Source: Archegozetes longisetosus
Taxonomy: Eukaryota > Arthropoda > Arachnida > Sarcoptiformes > Trhypochthoniidae
Direction of reading: 5' to 3'
Assembly: GCA_018873245.2 (NCBI GenBank)
Contig: JAEMBT020000002.1
Span: forward strand, 5,056,001-5,120,000
Length of the DNA: 64,000 nt
The translations under genes were made by a program, and so were the position numbers. The notes beneath the pieces were generated by a model. That model did no database searches, had not been told where the DNA came from, and saw only the letters and a list, made by a program, of their open reading frames with translations. Position 1 is the stretch's first letter, and each line of letters opens with the position of its first letter. Below, one piece after another: positions 21,373 to 32,100 of this stretch.

Positions 21373-21837
21373 ATTTGAATTAAAGTATAAACTTATAAGC
21401 ATTTACAGGAACCGACCCGAACCGAAACTTTATTAAAGAATGAGTAATTTTTAAAGTTAAGAAATTTTAATTGTGAATATAAAACTGGTAAAATACAATA
21501 CAATTATTTGACCATTTTGATCACTTGTGTCGCGTTGCGTACACAAAGAAATACAGAATGTATTACTCATTCGTTTGTAATGCGTTTGTAAAATAGATAT
21601 TATATTACAGTTTCATAAGTCACTATTTTACATTGCATTTGAATAGACTTTGAAAACCAATACTTATTTGCAACAATTATTTTCAAACCAATCCTTACAG
21701 ACCCGCACAGACCCGTTACAAAACTTAAGAAACAGATCCGAACCGAAACCGAAAGTTTTCGACCCGAACCGTTTTCAGTTTCTGTTTCATACGGGTTTGC
21801 TCGGTTTCGGGTTTTCAAGTTTATACTCTAATTTGAA
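21373..21837. mobile_element. MITE-like element rich in CCGAACC motifs
   Basis: Imperfect inverted ends share AAAGTATAAACTT (left) and AGAGTATAAACTT (read from the right). Subterminal parts carry variants of ACCCGAACCGAAAC on the left and on the right in both orientations. A 66-codon frame through the motif region is a by-product of the repeats. Confidence 0.5.
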
Positions 21838-22162
21838 TGTTTTTCAATAAGTGCCATATTACTGATAAATTTATAGCTTAAATAAAATAAATGGTTGTTT
21901 AGAACATGGACCATCACATTATATCCATATATATCAGCTCTGCTCCATGTAAAAGTATATGAGGGCGGTCCGAAATGGTCACGCCAACTCTTTTTATAAT
22001 TCTCTCGATTTCCTCGAGTTTTTCCCAGTGGAGAGAATAAGGAAATGGGCTCATTTTTAGAAAAATTAAGGGTTACGCCCAACAAACTTTTTATCTAGCT
22101 CCTACTTGGAGTCCTCTACATGGTTACACCTCAAACTTGGCCTCGCCTCCTTTTTAAAAAGT

Positions 22163-22468
22163 ACACAGTAAGAGCTCTAAAGTGTTCCAAGCATGACCCA
22201 TATCACATGGATGATAGATATGCCCCTCCTCTATAGAAGGCCTCCCCTCCTCCCCCTGAATCGGCCAGTGGGGACTCTTACTCGAAAGTCAAAGTCCCAG
22301 CACCCGCTGGCGCAGCCCCATATCAAGTTTATTCGGACATAAAGACTTCCGAGTCAGAGTCCCCACTGGTCGATTCAGGGGAGGAGGGGAGGCCTCTTAT
22401 AGAGAAAGGGCATATTTATCATCTATGTGATATGGGTCATGCTTGTAACACTTTAGAGCACATACAGT
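22163..22468. repeat. Large palindrome, ~125-bp arms
   Basis: 22163-22290 is the imperfect reverse complement of 22344-22468, with a 53-bp loop. Shared blocks include CTCTAAAGTGTT, AAGCATGACCCATATCACAT, GGCCTCCCCTCCTCCCC and CCAGTGGGGACTCT. It is more GC-rich than its surroundings. Confidence 0.8.
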
Positions 22469-22469
22469 A

Positions 22470-23180
22470 ATGGGTGCCTTTTCCGGATACATACTTTTGA
22501 TGAACGATCCTAATAGTACTCGATGTGAGGAGTCGAATGATATATTACATGCCTATATTATATCCATAAATTACGTAAAAAATTAATTTTTAAAAATTCA
22601 AGAAATAGTTTGGTAACGGGTACCCTTTGCGGGTACCTACTTTTAATGATAGATCCTAGTAGTACTCGATGTGAGGAGTCAAACGATATCACATGCTATG
22701 TTTTATCCATAAATTAGGTGAGAATTTTGATTTTTTATATATCCAGGCACCCACTTGACCACCCCAGATATCCCCTCTCCATTCATCTTTCTCTCAAAGT
22801 ACCTATTGGTGACTCGTTTAACCTAACCACCACGAATCCAATTTTCACTTAGGTTAAATCACGCACGTGGATACTTAATTATTTTATATCGCATTTCGGA
22901 GAGGATACCTAGCGATAGAACTATTTTTTTGAGTTTTTAAAATATTCCATTTTTACGTAATTTATGGATAGAATATGGGCATGTAATATATCATTCGACT
23001 CACTACATGGAGTACTATTAGGATCGATTATCAAAAGTGGGTGCCTGGGGTAAATAATAATTATTAAAAATCAAAATTTTCACGTAATTTGTGGATAAAA
23101 CATGGCATATGCTATATCGACTCCACACACCGAGTACTATTAGGATCAATCATCAAAAGGATGTGCCCGGAAAAGGTACC
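22470..23180. repeat. Four ~100-bp units arranged as an inverted duplication
   Basis: Two plus-oriented units (22480-22580, 22630-22720) and two minus-oriented units (22950-23050, 23078-23178) share ATCCTAATAGTACTC, GAGTCGA, ATCCATAAATTACGT and a GGCAC(C)CACTTTTGAT-type entry. The outer units pair with each other (both with CCTTTTCCGG) and the inner ones pair likewise, so the block can fold as one long hairpin. It adjoins the palindrome at 22163-22468. Confidence 0.75.
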
Positions 23181-24005
23181 ATCTACCAGATGCTCTATGA
23201 TTACTGTAATTTATGATGAAGTGTGTAAAGCCCAGCTCCTCAACTCCATCATAAACCCTCGCATTATCCGTACAGAGAATAGAACCTTCAGCAACGCGAG
23301 TGGCAAGAAGAAGCCAAAAGGTTTCGTTCTTCCTGTCAGGAACAAGTACAGGAAAATACTCTTTAGTCTCCTGCAAATTCTCCTAAACACCCAATAATGT
23401 TCAAGTTTAAGATAACTGCCTTTATTCTACTTACGCTTGAATAAATGGGTCTCATCAACTTCAACTCTTAATCCTTCCTCCCCTATTTTCCAAACTGAGT
23501 CTTTAAGTTGTCTGCTGGCAACTTTTCGACACAGCCTGAAAATCCTTGCTGCCGTAAGTCCATTCGAATCTGTTTCTATAGCAGCAAAACCGACTCGTAT
23601 GCCGCAGACGAAATAATATGCAATAACTAAAGATCTAAGGATAGGATTACGTTCATCCTTGGTTCTCCGATAGCACTCAAACCACATGTTCTCGGTTGGA
23701 TTAAGAGTTTTACCGCAAGAGAGACAACGAAAACGATAGCTAAAAAAATAGTTTGAATCTTCTACTTTACGCACATTGGCACCACAAGCTAAACAACAAT
23801 AAGCATTGGCATCTGATGGTGGAATTAATAGATTGCTAGCTACAAGCTTACGCGAGACTTCTTGGTCATTCACACCAAGAACTGTACTAACATTATGCAT
23901 TTGAATGGCGGAGAAGTTTATTGCAGTGGCTGATGGTTGGGGAGAATTAACAACTGAAAAACAGTCGGCATCCTTATTAGTCTCACCTAATCTTTGCAGC
24001 GCCAA
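23180..24005 (-). pseudogene. ISXO2-like transposase pseudogene (second lineage)
   Basis: From 24005 a frame of 192 codons includes a zinc ribbon (CCLACGANVRKV...YRFRCLSCGKTLNPTENMWF), a central helix region (GLTAARIFRLCRKVASRQL) and VEVDETHLFKRK followed by TAG. Reading through that stop gives NKGSYLKLEHYWVFRRICR, and after a frameshift ETKEYFPVLVPDRKNETFW and LCTDNARVYDGVEELGFTHF. Homology ends at INYS, where the sequence runs into the 22.5-23.2 kb repeat. One stop, one frameshift and a 3' truncation make it a pseudogene. The protein differs clearly from the 16-kb copy. Confidence 0.75.
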
Positions 24006-24009
24006 AGGA

Positions 24010-24690
24010 ACAGTAGGAGTACTAACCTGAGCTCTTTAAGTGGTCTCCCTTTTGACCTTTTCGACGGTGTTGACATTTTTGAAATTGAAATTACTGGAAA
24101 AAGAAATTAAAGCTGAACCTCAAGAAAGATGAAATGAAAAGTGATAGAGATTGCTTTTTCAATTAGTTAATTAAAGTATAGAATAATTCTATTTCAACGA
24201 TTGAATTAGATTAGATGATCTCTACGTGTTCGATGATTGCTTGTATTTATAAATATTTCACAAAAAAGTACTTTAAATTTGAACATATTTTATCCAATGA
24301 CTCTGAGCCATAGGTGGGCGTGGTCTGTACTGTTGCAATGTACTCATCGAGATCTTTTCATAGACCCCCATGTTGTGGGGTGGGACCAATGGGGCGGAGA
24401 TATAGGAAAAGTGGGCGTAACTCGTAAACGGTAGGGGACGTGGCCAACATAATTAGCTCAGTAGACTCCTCTTATCGATTACTATCGGAATATGTGGTCT
24501 CCTGATTTTTATAGTTGATCCACCTTATTAGTACACTTCTACCTTTATTTCAATTATACGTAAACTTTGAACATTCAAAATTTTGTCAAAATTTTTCCCT
24601 TGGTTATTTGTACTTTAGTGCTTTATAATCAGTACATGATTTTTAACTGTAGAAAAGCAAAAAACTGCTTCCTTTTTATTTTCGTTGATT
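24010..24690. other. Repeat-like intergenic DNA
   Basis: Contains a GC-richer patch at 24300-24440 (GGTGGGCGTGG, GTGGGCGTAACTCG) that resembles patches near 21960-22140, probably shared repeat DNA. No gene seen. Confidence 0.35.
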
Positions 24691-24693
24691 GTA

Positions 24694-25111
24694 CAGTCGG
24701 CTCAGAAAGTATTATTCAATTTGAGTACTTTAGAACAAAGTTAAGCCAATTAATGAATGGAATGCATAAAGGATAGATTTCGTAAACTAATAATAGCAAA
24801 AAAAGGTTTACTTTTTATTCACACAAAAATTACTTATTATGACTAAGTTAATTTTCCATAATGAATTAATAGTTTTGATTTTTAGTCTAAAAAATTATTA
24901 AATTCTTACAATAGCTTTAGATAGTGGAAAAAAGATTATTATCTCAAGTTCAGTCCTTTATCTCGTGAACTTAATTGTTATTGGATCATTTGTTATTTCA
25001 AAGAACTTTCAAAACTTTTAATAAATGAAAATTCAATTTAAACATGTTTGTAACCCCTAAACATTTCATATGCGAAAATACTCAGTTCGAACAATATTCC
25101 TGAACCGACTA
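24694..25111. mobile_element. Tc1-type MITE
   Basis: TA-flanked imperfect inverted ends: CAGTCGGCTCAGAAAGTATT on the left and TAGTCGGTTCAGGAATATTG read from the right, each followed by a TTGAGTA/CTGAGTA block. 418 bp with no transposase frame. Confidence 0.65.
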
Positions 25112-25287
25112 TACCTAAGATAGTTCAGTCTGTATCCCCTTGCAAAAGTTTCGTCGCACCCCTGTATATTCGCAACCTACTCTTCATGACGAGTTGTCTG
25201 ATATCCAATTTTCCCATGAAAATCACTTTTTTGTTGCAGTACTGGATCATAACTCTTGACTGCTGTCATTTGTATCAAAAGACTGGC

Positions 25288-25608
25288 ATATTACTGCGGC
25301 AACATATAGCTAGCAATTTTTTGGTCGCCCACTAGAGCCTATTTCTTCACCTAAACGTCATTAAAGTGAACTTAGGTTTCAAAATACTATATTTTCTTTA
25401 AATATTTATTTATATTGTTAATGCTTTCTGAAATATTATTGCATTATAAAAGCTATGTTAATCTACTAGATCATAATTATTGTTAATTTTGTTTTATTGT
25501 ATTTAAATTGTGAATAAACCGCATGTTATTCAAAAGTTAGAGAACTGTAATGATTTTTAACATAGATGGCTCTTATTTATTGCTAGCTATATGTTACAGT
25601 AGTAATAT
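25288..25608. repeat. Inverted repeat around AACATATAGCTAGCAA
   Basis: AACATATAGCTAGCAA at 25301-25316 is mirrored at 25580-25595, with flanking ATATTACTG/ATATTACTA continuing the homology outward. About 260 bp lie between. Possibly a small MITE. Confidence 0.5.
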
Positions 25609-25619
25609 TTGAGCTCTGC

Positions 25620-27390
25620 TTATTAGCCCAGTCAAAATGATACTCATATTTCTGTGAATCAAGCTAGGTGGATCTAGCATCCCCCTTTGAGAGCTACAAT
25701 TCTGAGACAGATATTTGCATAGTAATCATGATGCATAACATCAAATTTCTGAGTGTTCGTAGACTCATACTATGGTAAGCCCAGAATCGCTCCATATCCA
25801 CTACTTTCCACCCACTTGCAAAAATACGTTAAATATATAAAAGAGGCGTATCTCTTGAGTCAGTGGGCATGACTTAATTTTTGCATTAATCAGTTCGTCT
25901 CATCGAGTACTATCAATTTGACTCCTTTCTCAAATTTTTTAGTGACTCCACCCCTTTAGTATCACTCTATCGCGCATATTAACTATAATATCTAATTAGA
26001 TACCCGTTTCTTTCAATTCTTCACTACAAATCATAGACCTGAAGATAAAATTATGGACAAATATCTTATGTCATGGAATATGATTCCACCATGAATGAAT
26101 CAAATGCTAATCTTCGATCCATTTACCTGAATAGATTTACCATGGATATCAAGAGATAATCAACTGGCTCTGTTCATAAAAAGTCTATGAACTGATGTTC
26201 ATCATTAACGATAACGTAACGCCAAACCGGTGACTGGAATACATTAAATAGAACTTATTAGCAAATCGTGGGAAAAACACTGAGCATGCTGGACATTCAA
26301 TTTATTGGTACTACTCAAATCCATTCTTACTAAAAAAGGATCAAATGGAAAAATTCAAAAGCAGTCGTCTTCAATCGTCAAAGCAGGAAACGATAGAAGA
26401 AAATTAACAGTAATTGTAACTTTTATATTACAAAATTCCTCAAAAATACTATAACTTAAAGGAATTATTACTGATTTATTTGAATTATACTTGACAATTA
26501 TTAGGACTTTTAAAACACTGTTTAATTGCCACGAGCAAGAGGTCAAACAAAATGAAATTGTCAATATGAAAATCACAATAATTGTTGTGATCTTAATCGT
26601 CATATCTACAACATGTTTATCAACAGAATTTCGTTTGCTCCGCCTAGAGATAAGTAATCCAAACGAACTCATAATCATTAATTATCCTTGATCATTAAAA
26701 TATAATTTTGTCGATCTAAAGCCACTTCACTTGAAAAACCAAAAGTAGTTTATATCTCCGAATCAGATCCACGATCACTTAATCCAGAAGTGTTATGAAC
26801 TCTGAGATTTCTACTGATCTCTTATTAGTAAACTGAAGTAATTGAAACAGCAATAATCTTTCTAACATATTAATTAGTTGCGGAGTCCATTCAATATTGA
26901 AGTTCACACATTTATCAAGTGGTTTATGAAAAACATTTGTTGAAAATAACAAAGTCAAAACTAACAAGTGATTAATTTATTTGCTAAGTTAATTGCTTAA
27001 TACTATATTTGAAACTTAAGTCACATTTAATTTCTTCGAAAAATGTACAAGTTTTCAGTTTATCATAAGAAAACATTATCGAAACTTTAGTGTTTGAACC
27101 TGTTGAAAGCACATTTATTTCAAGTAAAATAAAAATGACAAAAGAGTTATTCCTAAAAAATATCCCAACGCTCTATTTGCTAAAACAATTTATACACAGC
27201 TTGGCTTTTAAGACATATAAACGAGAAAATTTAACTTGACATCAAATTGAAAAAATAAAAGTGATTTTCACAGATTGAATGAGAAGGAAAAAAGTTGCAA
27301 AATATAACAATATTCCGGTAAGTTTGAGTAATGAACAAGAGAGAGAAAAACAATTCGATATATACTGTTTTCTATATATGGTATATGTGA
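25620..27390. other. Intergenic DNA with one weak small-ORF candidate
   Basis: AT-rich. A 41-codon plus-strand ORF at 26566-26691 starts with a signal-peptide-like hydrophobic stretch (MKITIIVVILIVISTTCLS) but has no supporting context. Short frames on the opposite strand there are shadows. Nothing else supported. Confidence 0.35.
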
Positions 27391-27404
27391 CTAGTGAATT
27401 GATA

Positions 27405-28894
27405 TTATTCTTGAAGGCAACATGTGCGAACTAAAGCCTCACTGACCACATAGGGGTCACAGTTAGACGCCGGACGTCTATCTTCAAAATACCCGAATCC
27501 ATCGTCAGCTACTTGTCTTGGGATTCGAACGCTCGCACCTCTATTCGCGACGCCAGCAGAAAATGTATTAATATTTGAAGTTTCGTGATGTCCAGTCAGG
27601 CGACGCTCGTTATCGCGACCGCCGCGTGGATCATATTTTGTGATGTGTTTGCCATGTTTTTTGCTCAACAGATCGATTGCTTTCTCGATCTCTGCGAGAC
27701 CTCCTTTTTCTCTCATGGCCTTAGTGCTGAAGTTGGTGTGAGCACCAGCTCCGTTCCAGTCGCCAGGGATTGGTTTCGGGTCAAATGTGACTGCAATGTG
27801 GAAATCTTCAGCTACTCGATGCAAAAGGAATCGAGCCATCCATAAGTCATCACCAATGGTCACGCCTTCACATGGACCAACCTAACAATACAAAAAATAA
27901 CCTCTGAATTATATAAATGCAATCATTTTGGAGTCATCTTTATCTTAATTGAAAAAAATGCTGTGATTATGTAATAAATTCTAAGTTATTGAGAACAGCT
28001 AAAATGCAATCAATATATATACATATGGAGGTGTCGCATTTCTTGTTCAATTAATTTCATTAAAAGGCATTTCAGAGATTAATATGAGCTAATTGACGCA
28101 TGAAAAGTTGCATAACATTCATATTAATCTTATCGAATAGTCAAACTCTTCATACGTGTCAGCTGTTTAAAGGTTAAGAGTTTTTCTAGTGAATTAATAA
28201 TGAAGGTCTACGTGAAAACCTGATACACTAAAATCACAAGATAAGGGTCTATTAACTAATGTCTGACGATTACCTGAAATTCCCACTGCGATGGCATTAC
28301 TTCTGCATTCTCTCCAGCAATATTGATTCCTGCATACAAACAGGCTCTATAATGAGCTTCAACAACGTCTCTGCCAAATACACGATTTGCTCCAACACCG
28401 CAATAATAAGGTCCTTGTGGTCCAGGAAAGCCACCTGAGGGCCAGCCCAATGGCTTTTTAACATCAAAACCATCTAATAAAGTATATTCTTGCTCGATGC
28501 CAAACCATGGTTCTTGATCTTGAACCATATCCATAACCATTTTACAGCTATGTCTGTGATTGGATTCAGTCGGATTTTTATTATATCTGATTGTTTCACA
28601 CATAACTAGCTTATTATCTCCACCACGAAATGGATCTTCATATAACTGAACAGGTAATAGATAGACATCAGCATTACTGCCTTCGGCTTGACCTGTGGAT
28701 GAACCATCAAAGTTCCAAATCGGTAACTCGGATGCAACCTTAGGCACGAATGATACAGTCTTGGTCTTGGCTCTTACGTGTTCATCAGTCCCATCGATCC
28801 AAACATACATAACTTGAACTTTATTTTTTGGTTGCGATAGTGACAAATATTTTGCCAGAATTGATGCGTTTGATACTAATGATGTCCTTTCCAT
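27405..28894 (-). CDS. Glutamine synthetase, eukaryotic type
   Basis: Catalyses ATP-dependent amidation of glutamate with ammonia to glutamine. Exon 1 is 28894-28274 and exon 2 is 27881-27405, joined in phase 0 (WEFQ|VGPCEG) across a 392-bp GT-AG intron. The product is 365 residues; animal enzymes are about 370. Visible landmarks in order: WIDGT near residue 34, [27 protein letters not shown] (active-site glutamates), [31 protein letters not shown], the ammonia and ATP-site region [27 protein letters not shown], and [14 protein letters not shown]. No lesion was found, so the gene appears functional. There is no obvious mitochondrial presequence, so it is probably cytosolic. Confidence 0.95.
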
Positions 28895-29013
28895 TTCTTC
28901 TTTTGATTAGTTGAAAATTCTTTCAAAATAAAGTAATACTTTTGTTACAAATTTGCAAAGTTTCGAACTTTCCAATGGGAATGTAATGAGAGTTAGCAAA
29001 GTTTAATCAAATT

Positions 29014-29163
29014 ATGGATGATTCTAAAGAGCCTCCAATGTGTTCGATACAAAATATGCTTAATAGGAGGAATCGCCAAATTTATATCAATTGTTTGTCA
29101 AGGACTTACAAACATTTGATAGATAAAACAGGATTAGATTTTGAGGGACACTTTGATCATTAA
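29014..29163 (+). CDS. Small ORF, 49 residues, unknown
   Basis: Starts MDDSKEPPMCSIQNML and ends DFEGHFDH. It lies 120 bp upstream of the glutamine synthetase start on the opposite strand. The composition looks protein-like (charged, no low complexity), but a 49-codon frame can occur by chance. It could also be a first exon. No family recognised. Confidence 0.25.
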   Translation: MDDSKEPPMCSIQNMLNRRNRQIYINCLSRTYKHLIDKTGLDFEGHFDH

Positions 29164-29199
29164 TGCTAGAAAATTATTCATCAATTATGAGTGAATTGA

Positions 29200-32100
29200 T
29201 CATTAGTCACTCCCTCCGTATAAAAAGATTTCAAAACCATTAGAGTTGTATTGAGAAAAAACAATCTGAAAAAACTTTTTCGTTGCGAATGCTCACAAAT
29301 TACCTCTATTTTTTGATACTAATAACTGATTATACAAATGAAAAATGACGTTTTAATTGAAAATTTTTGCAAGTTGTGTGCTTAATAAACTATTTACTGA
29401 TCATGAGATCAAATCGAAATAAGTTTTTCTTATGACTTGTTATCTGTCGTTTTTTGGCAAACAAAATGTTTTCAAAACAAAAACTTCCTGGAATTTGTTC
29501 ATGTGTCACGATAAACCCAATATTATTTGAATCTATAGCCTTGTTAACTGCTTTGAGTCCACAATAGGGTATATTCCAGCTCTACACTCAAGGTTTAATC
29601 TGTGCCCTACACTCGCTTCTATGAAAAACCAAACTTCTTTACATTCATATCACTAGTTTATCAAAAATTCGTTCATATAAAAAATGAATGTAAATTCTTG
29701 TGAAATATCATACATATGACGAATGATCGATAGTATAAACTGGTTCATGTCTAGCAGAAAGTTACAAATCAACAGATAAAAGTAGACAGTCACAGGACAT
29801 GTGAATAATCGATGAATCACTAATAATCCTTTTAAGAGAGTGAATGTTCTCAATCACTCGGATATTTTTCACTAAAATTATCATAGCTTAATATTTGTGT
29901 AGGTCTTGTGTAGACTTAATATATATGGTTGAATGGGTTGTAGGACTACTGAAGTTATTGCTCAATTATTCTGCTGAAAATAGTGTTATTTACAGATAGA
30001 AAATATAAAGTTGTTTCAGCTCACACTCTAACCCATTTATAGTGAACGCTTTTGGCTGCACTGTAAACGGATTAAAGTGTATTAATTTATGCTAAAAATT
30101 AGTGTTTGTGTGCAACAACTAACTGGTTTATAAAAACTACCATTGATTGTTCAACAATATACTAAATACTATATTAAAACCAATTAAATATTAATATATT
30201 AAAACGGATTTTGTTAACAAAATCAATGTCAACTAAAACTACTTATACAATAGAGAACTTGAATGACTTCATAAATCATTACTCATATTTACGATTTGAC
30301 ACACAGTGGTAGATGAAACATTTCAGTTCTGAGAATATTGTCTATTTATGAGCATTAAAAAGATATTTTAAATTTAGACCTGGGAGTTATTGGAAAAGGA
30401 CACTTTCCGTCATTTTTACAATTAAGTAGAAATGATGAAATGTTAAAACACATAATAGGATTTAGACGTAATGACACGCTCATGCAATGAATAATTGAAT
30501 ACGCGGTTAACAATCATTATCTCATACTGTTGTGCATTAAATCTATGTCTACTCTGAACCTAAATCAACTGTTGACTTAACCTTCAATATATTGATTTGT
30601 TCAGTATTAGCTCTATATATGTATTCATATGATTTATCGCTCAAAATTCAGCTTTTCAGCCAATTATGCCCTTTCTCACAAAACAGTCTAACAAAAGATC
30701 ACATTCATCCAAACATTTGACGACAAAATTCAAAACTCAATACTCGTTCAACTGTAAAGACCAAAAATTTCAATTTCAAACATGAAGAATCGGCAAAAAC
30801 TTCAACACAAACCTTAACCCAAATGACGAAATTTTGAATCACTCTTTCACTAGTCAGTTGTATAATTGAATGTATTCTCTGTTACAGCTCTTGACTACAA
30901 GTTTTTCATCTAAAGGTTATACATATCGAGTAATCCTTTAGGATATCTCAATGACAACCATCGCAACTGCCTTTATTTTAATTAAATTTTGATTTTATCG
31001 ACAGAATCGGATTTTTAATGAGTGTTTGTGTGCTAACTGATGACAGTTGATTATTACGTATTTGCTAACTTATCATATGATTTTGAAACAATGTTGTGAT
31101 GAGAATCATTAAAAAGGTAGATATTAGAGTGAAAATTATGCTTAGAATGGAACCTTTCCGCATTCTGTTTAAATGTCAATCGTAATTAAGTGTTCATGAC
31201 AAAAGCTTATATTTATTCAATCCTACATATCCTTCACTGTATATCAAACTGAATGCTTTAATCGAAAGTCTTATTAACCTCGCTTAGGAAATTTAATTAA
31301 ATTTTCAGTTAAATAAATTACATTTTCGATGCAAAAACTCAGAACAAAATCCATTTAAATTGATATGAAGTAAAAATGTTCAAGTTTTAGATCAATATTT
31401 GATAGTACAAATCGGGGAATCGAATAAATGAAACTACTCTTTATTTTAACATGACATAATTTATTATTTTACATTCAACATTGATTAGATAAGTGAACTT
31501 TTACGTAAAATAACAAGTACCAATTAGAACTCTAATCAAATTTTTATCTTATCTATCTTATTGAAATAATGCAAAATTGGAGACATCGAGTCTCAATTGA
31601 AATATATACTTGATTTTTTTAAATGAATTCCTTAGGTGTTTGCTCAAAAATTAATTATATGTTTTTAATAAATAAGTTTGAAAGTAAAATTGTTTAAGGG
31701 TGTAACCGAATCATCTTTATGCAAAAGTTAAGATTCGATTTCTTGTTTCTACGATGATTGACAAATAAAGTTAAGATTTTCAATTATGTTAATTATCTGC
31801 GAAAAATCATATTCGAGCACTACATTTGGTTTATTCTATTGAAATAAGGGTAGTTTTGCTACTGTTTGTTTGAGATATTTACGAGGAAAAGCAATTGTTC
31901 GTGCTAACTATTCTTGATCATAAGATCAATAAATAAGCATATGAATAAAGTTACGCGAGGTTACAACTTAAATGACATACTGCACGCATGAACTTGAATC
32001 TTATTTGGTTTAACATTTACAAATATTCATGTTTTACTGCACATTTTTAGTCTGAATTTTCTCATATCATTTTTGACTTTCACTGATTCAACTTAACTTA

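Noticed and set aside
23380-23435. A ~55-bp intron in the 23-kb ISXO2-like gene (GTAAGT...TTTAG)
   Set aside because: Donor and acceptor phases do not match, and reading through the segment gives expected family residues (NKGSYLKLEHYWVF), so it is coding with a stop and a frameshift.
15720-24005. Bacterial contamination because of ISXO2-like transposases
   Set aside because: These copies are decayed, embedded among eukaryotic transposons and flanked by AT-rich DNA like the rest of the window; the family is common in invertebrates.
29210-29219. CTCCCTCCGT, the start of plant Stowaway MITEs
   Set aside because: No matching inverted end nearby, and the genes in the window are from an animal; taken as coincidence.
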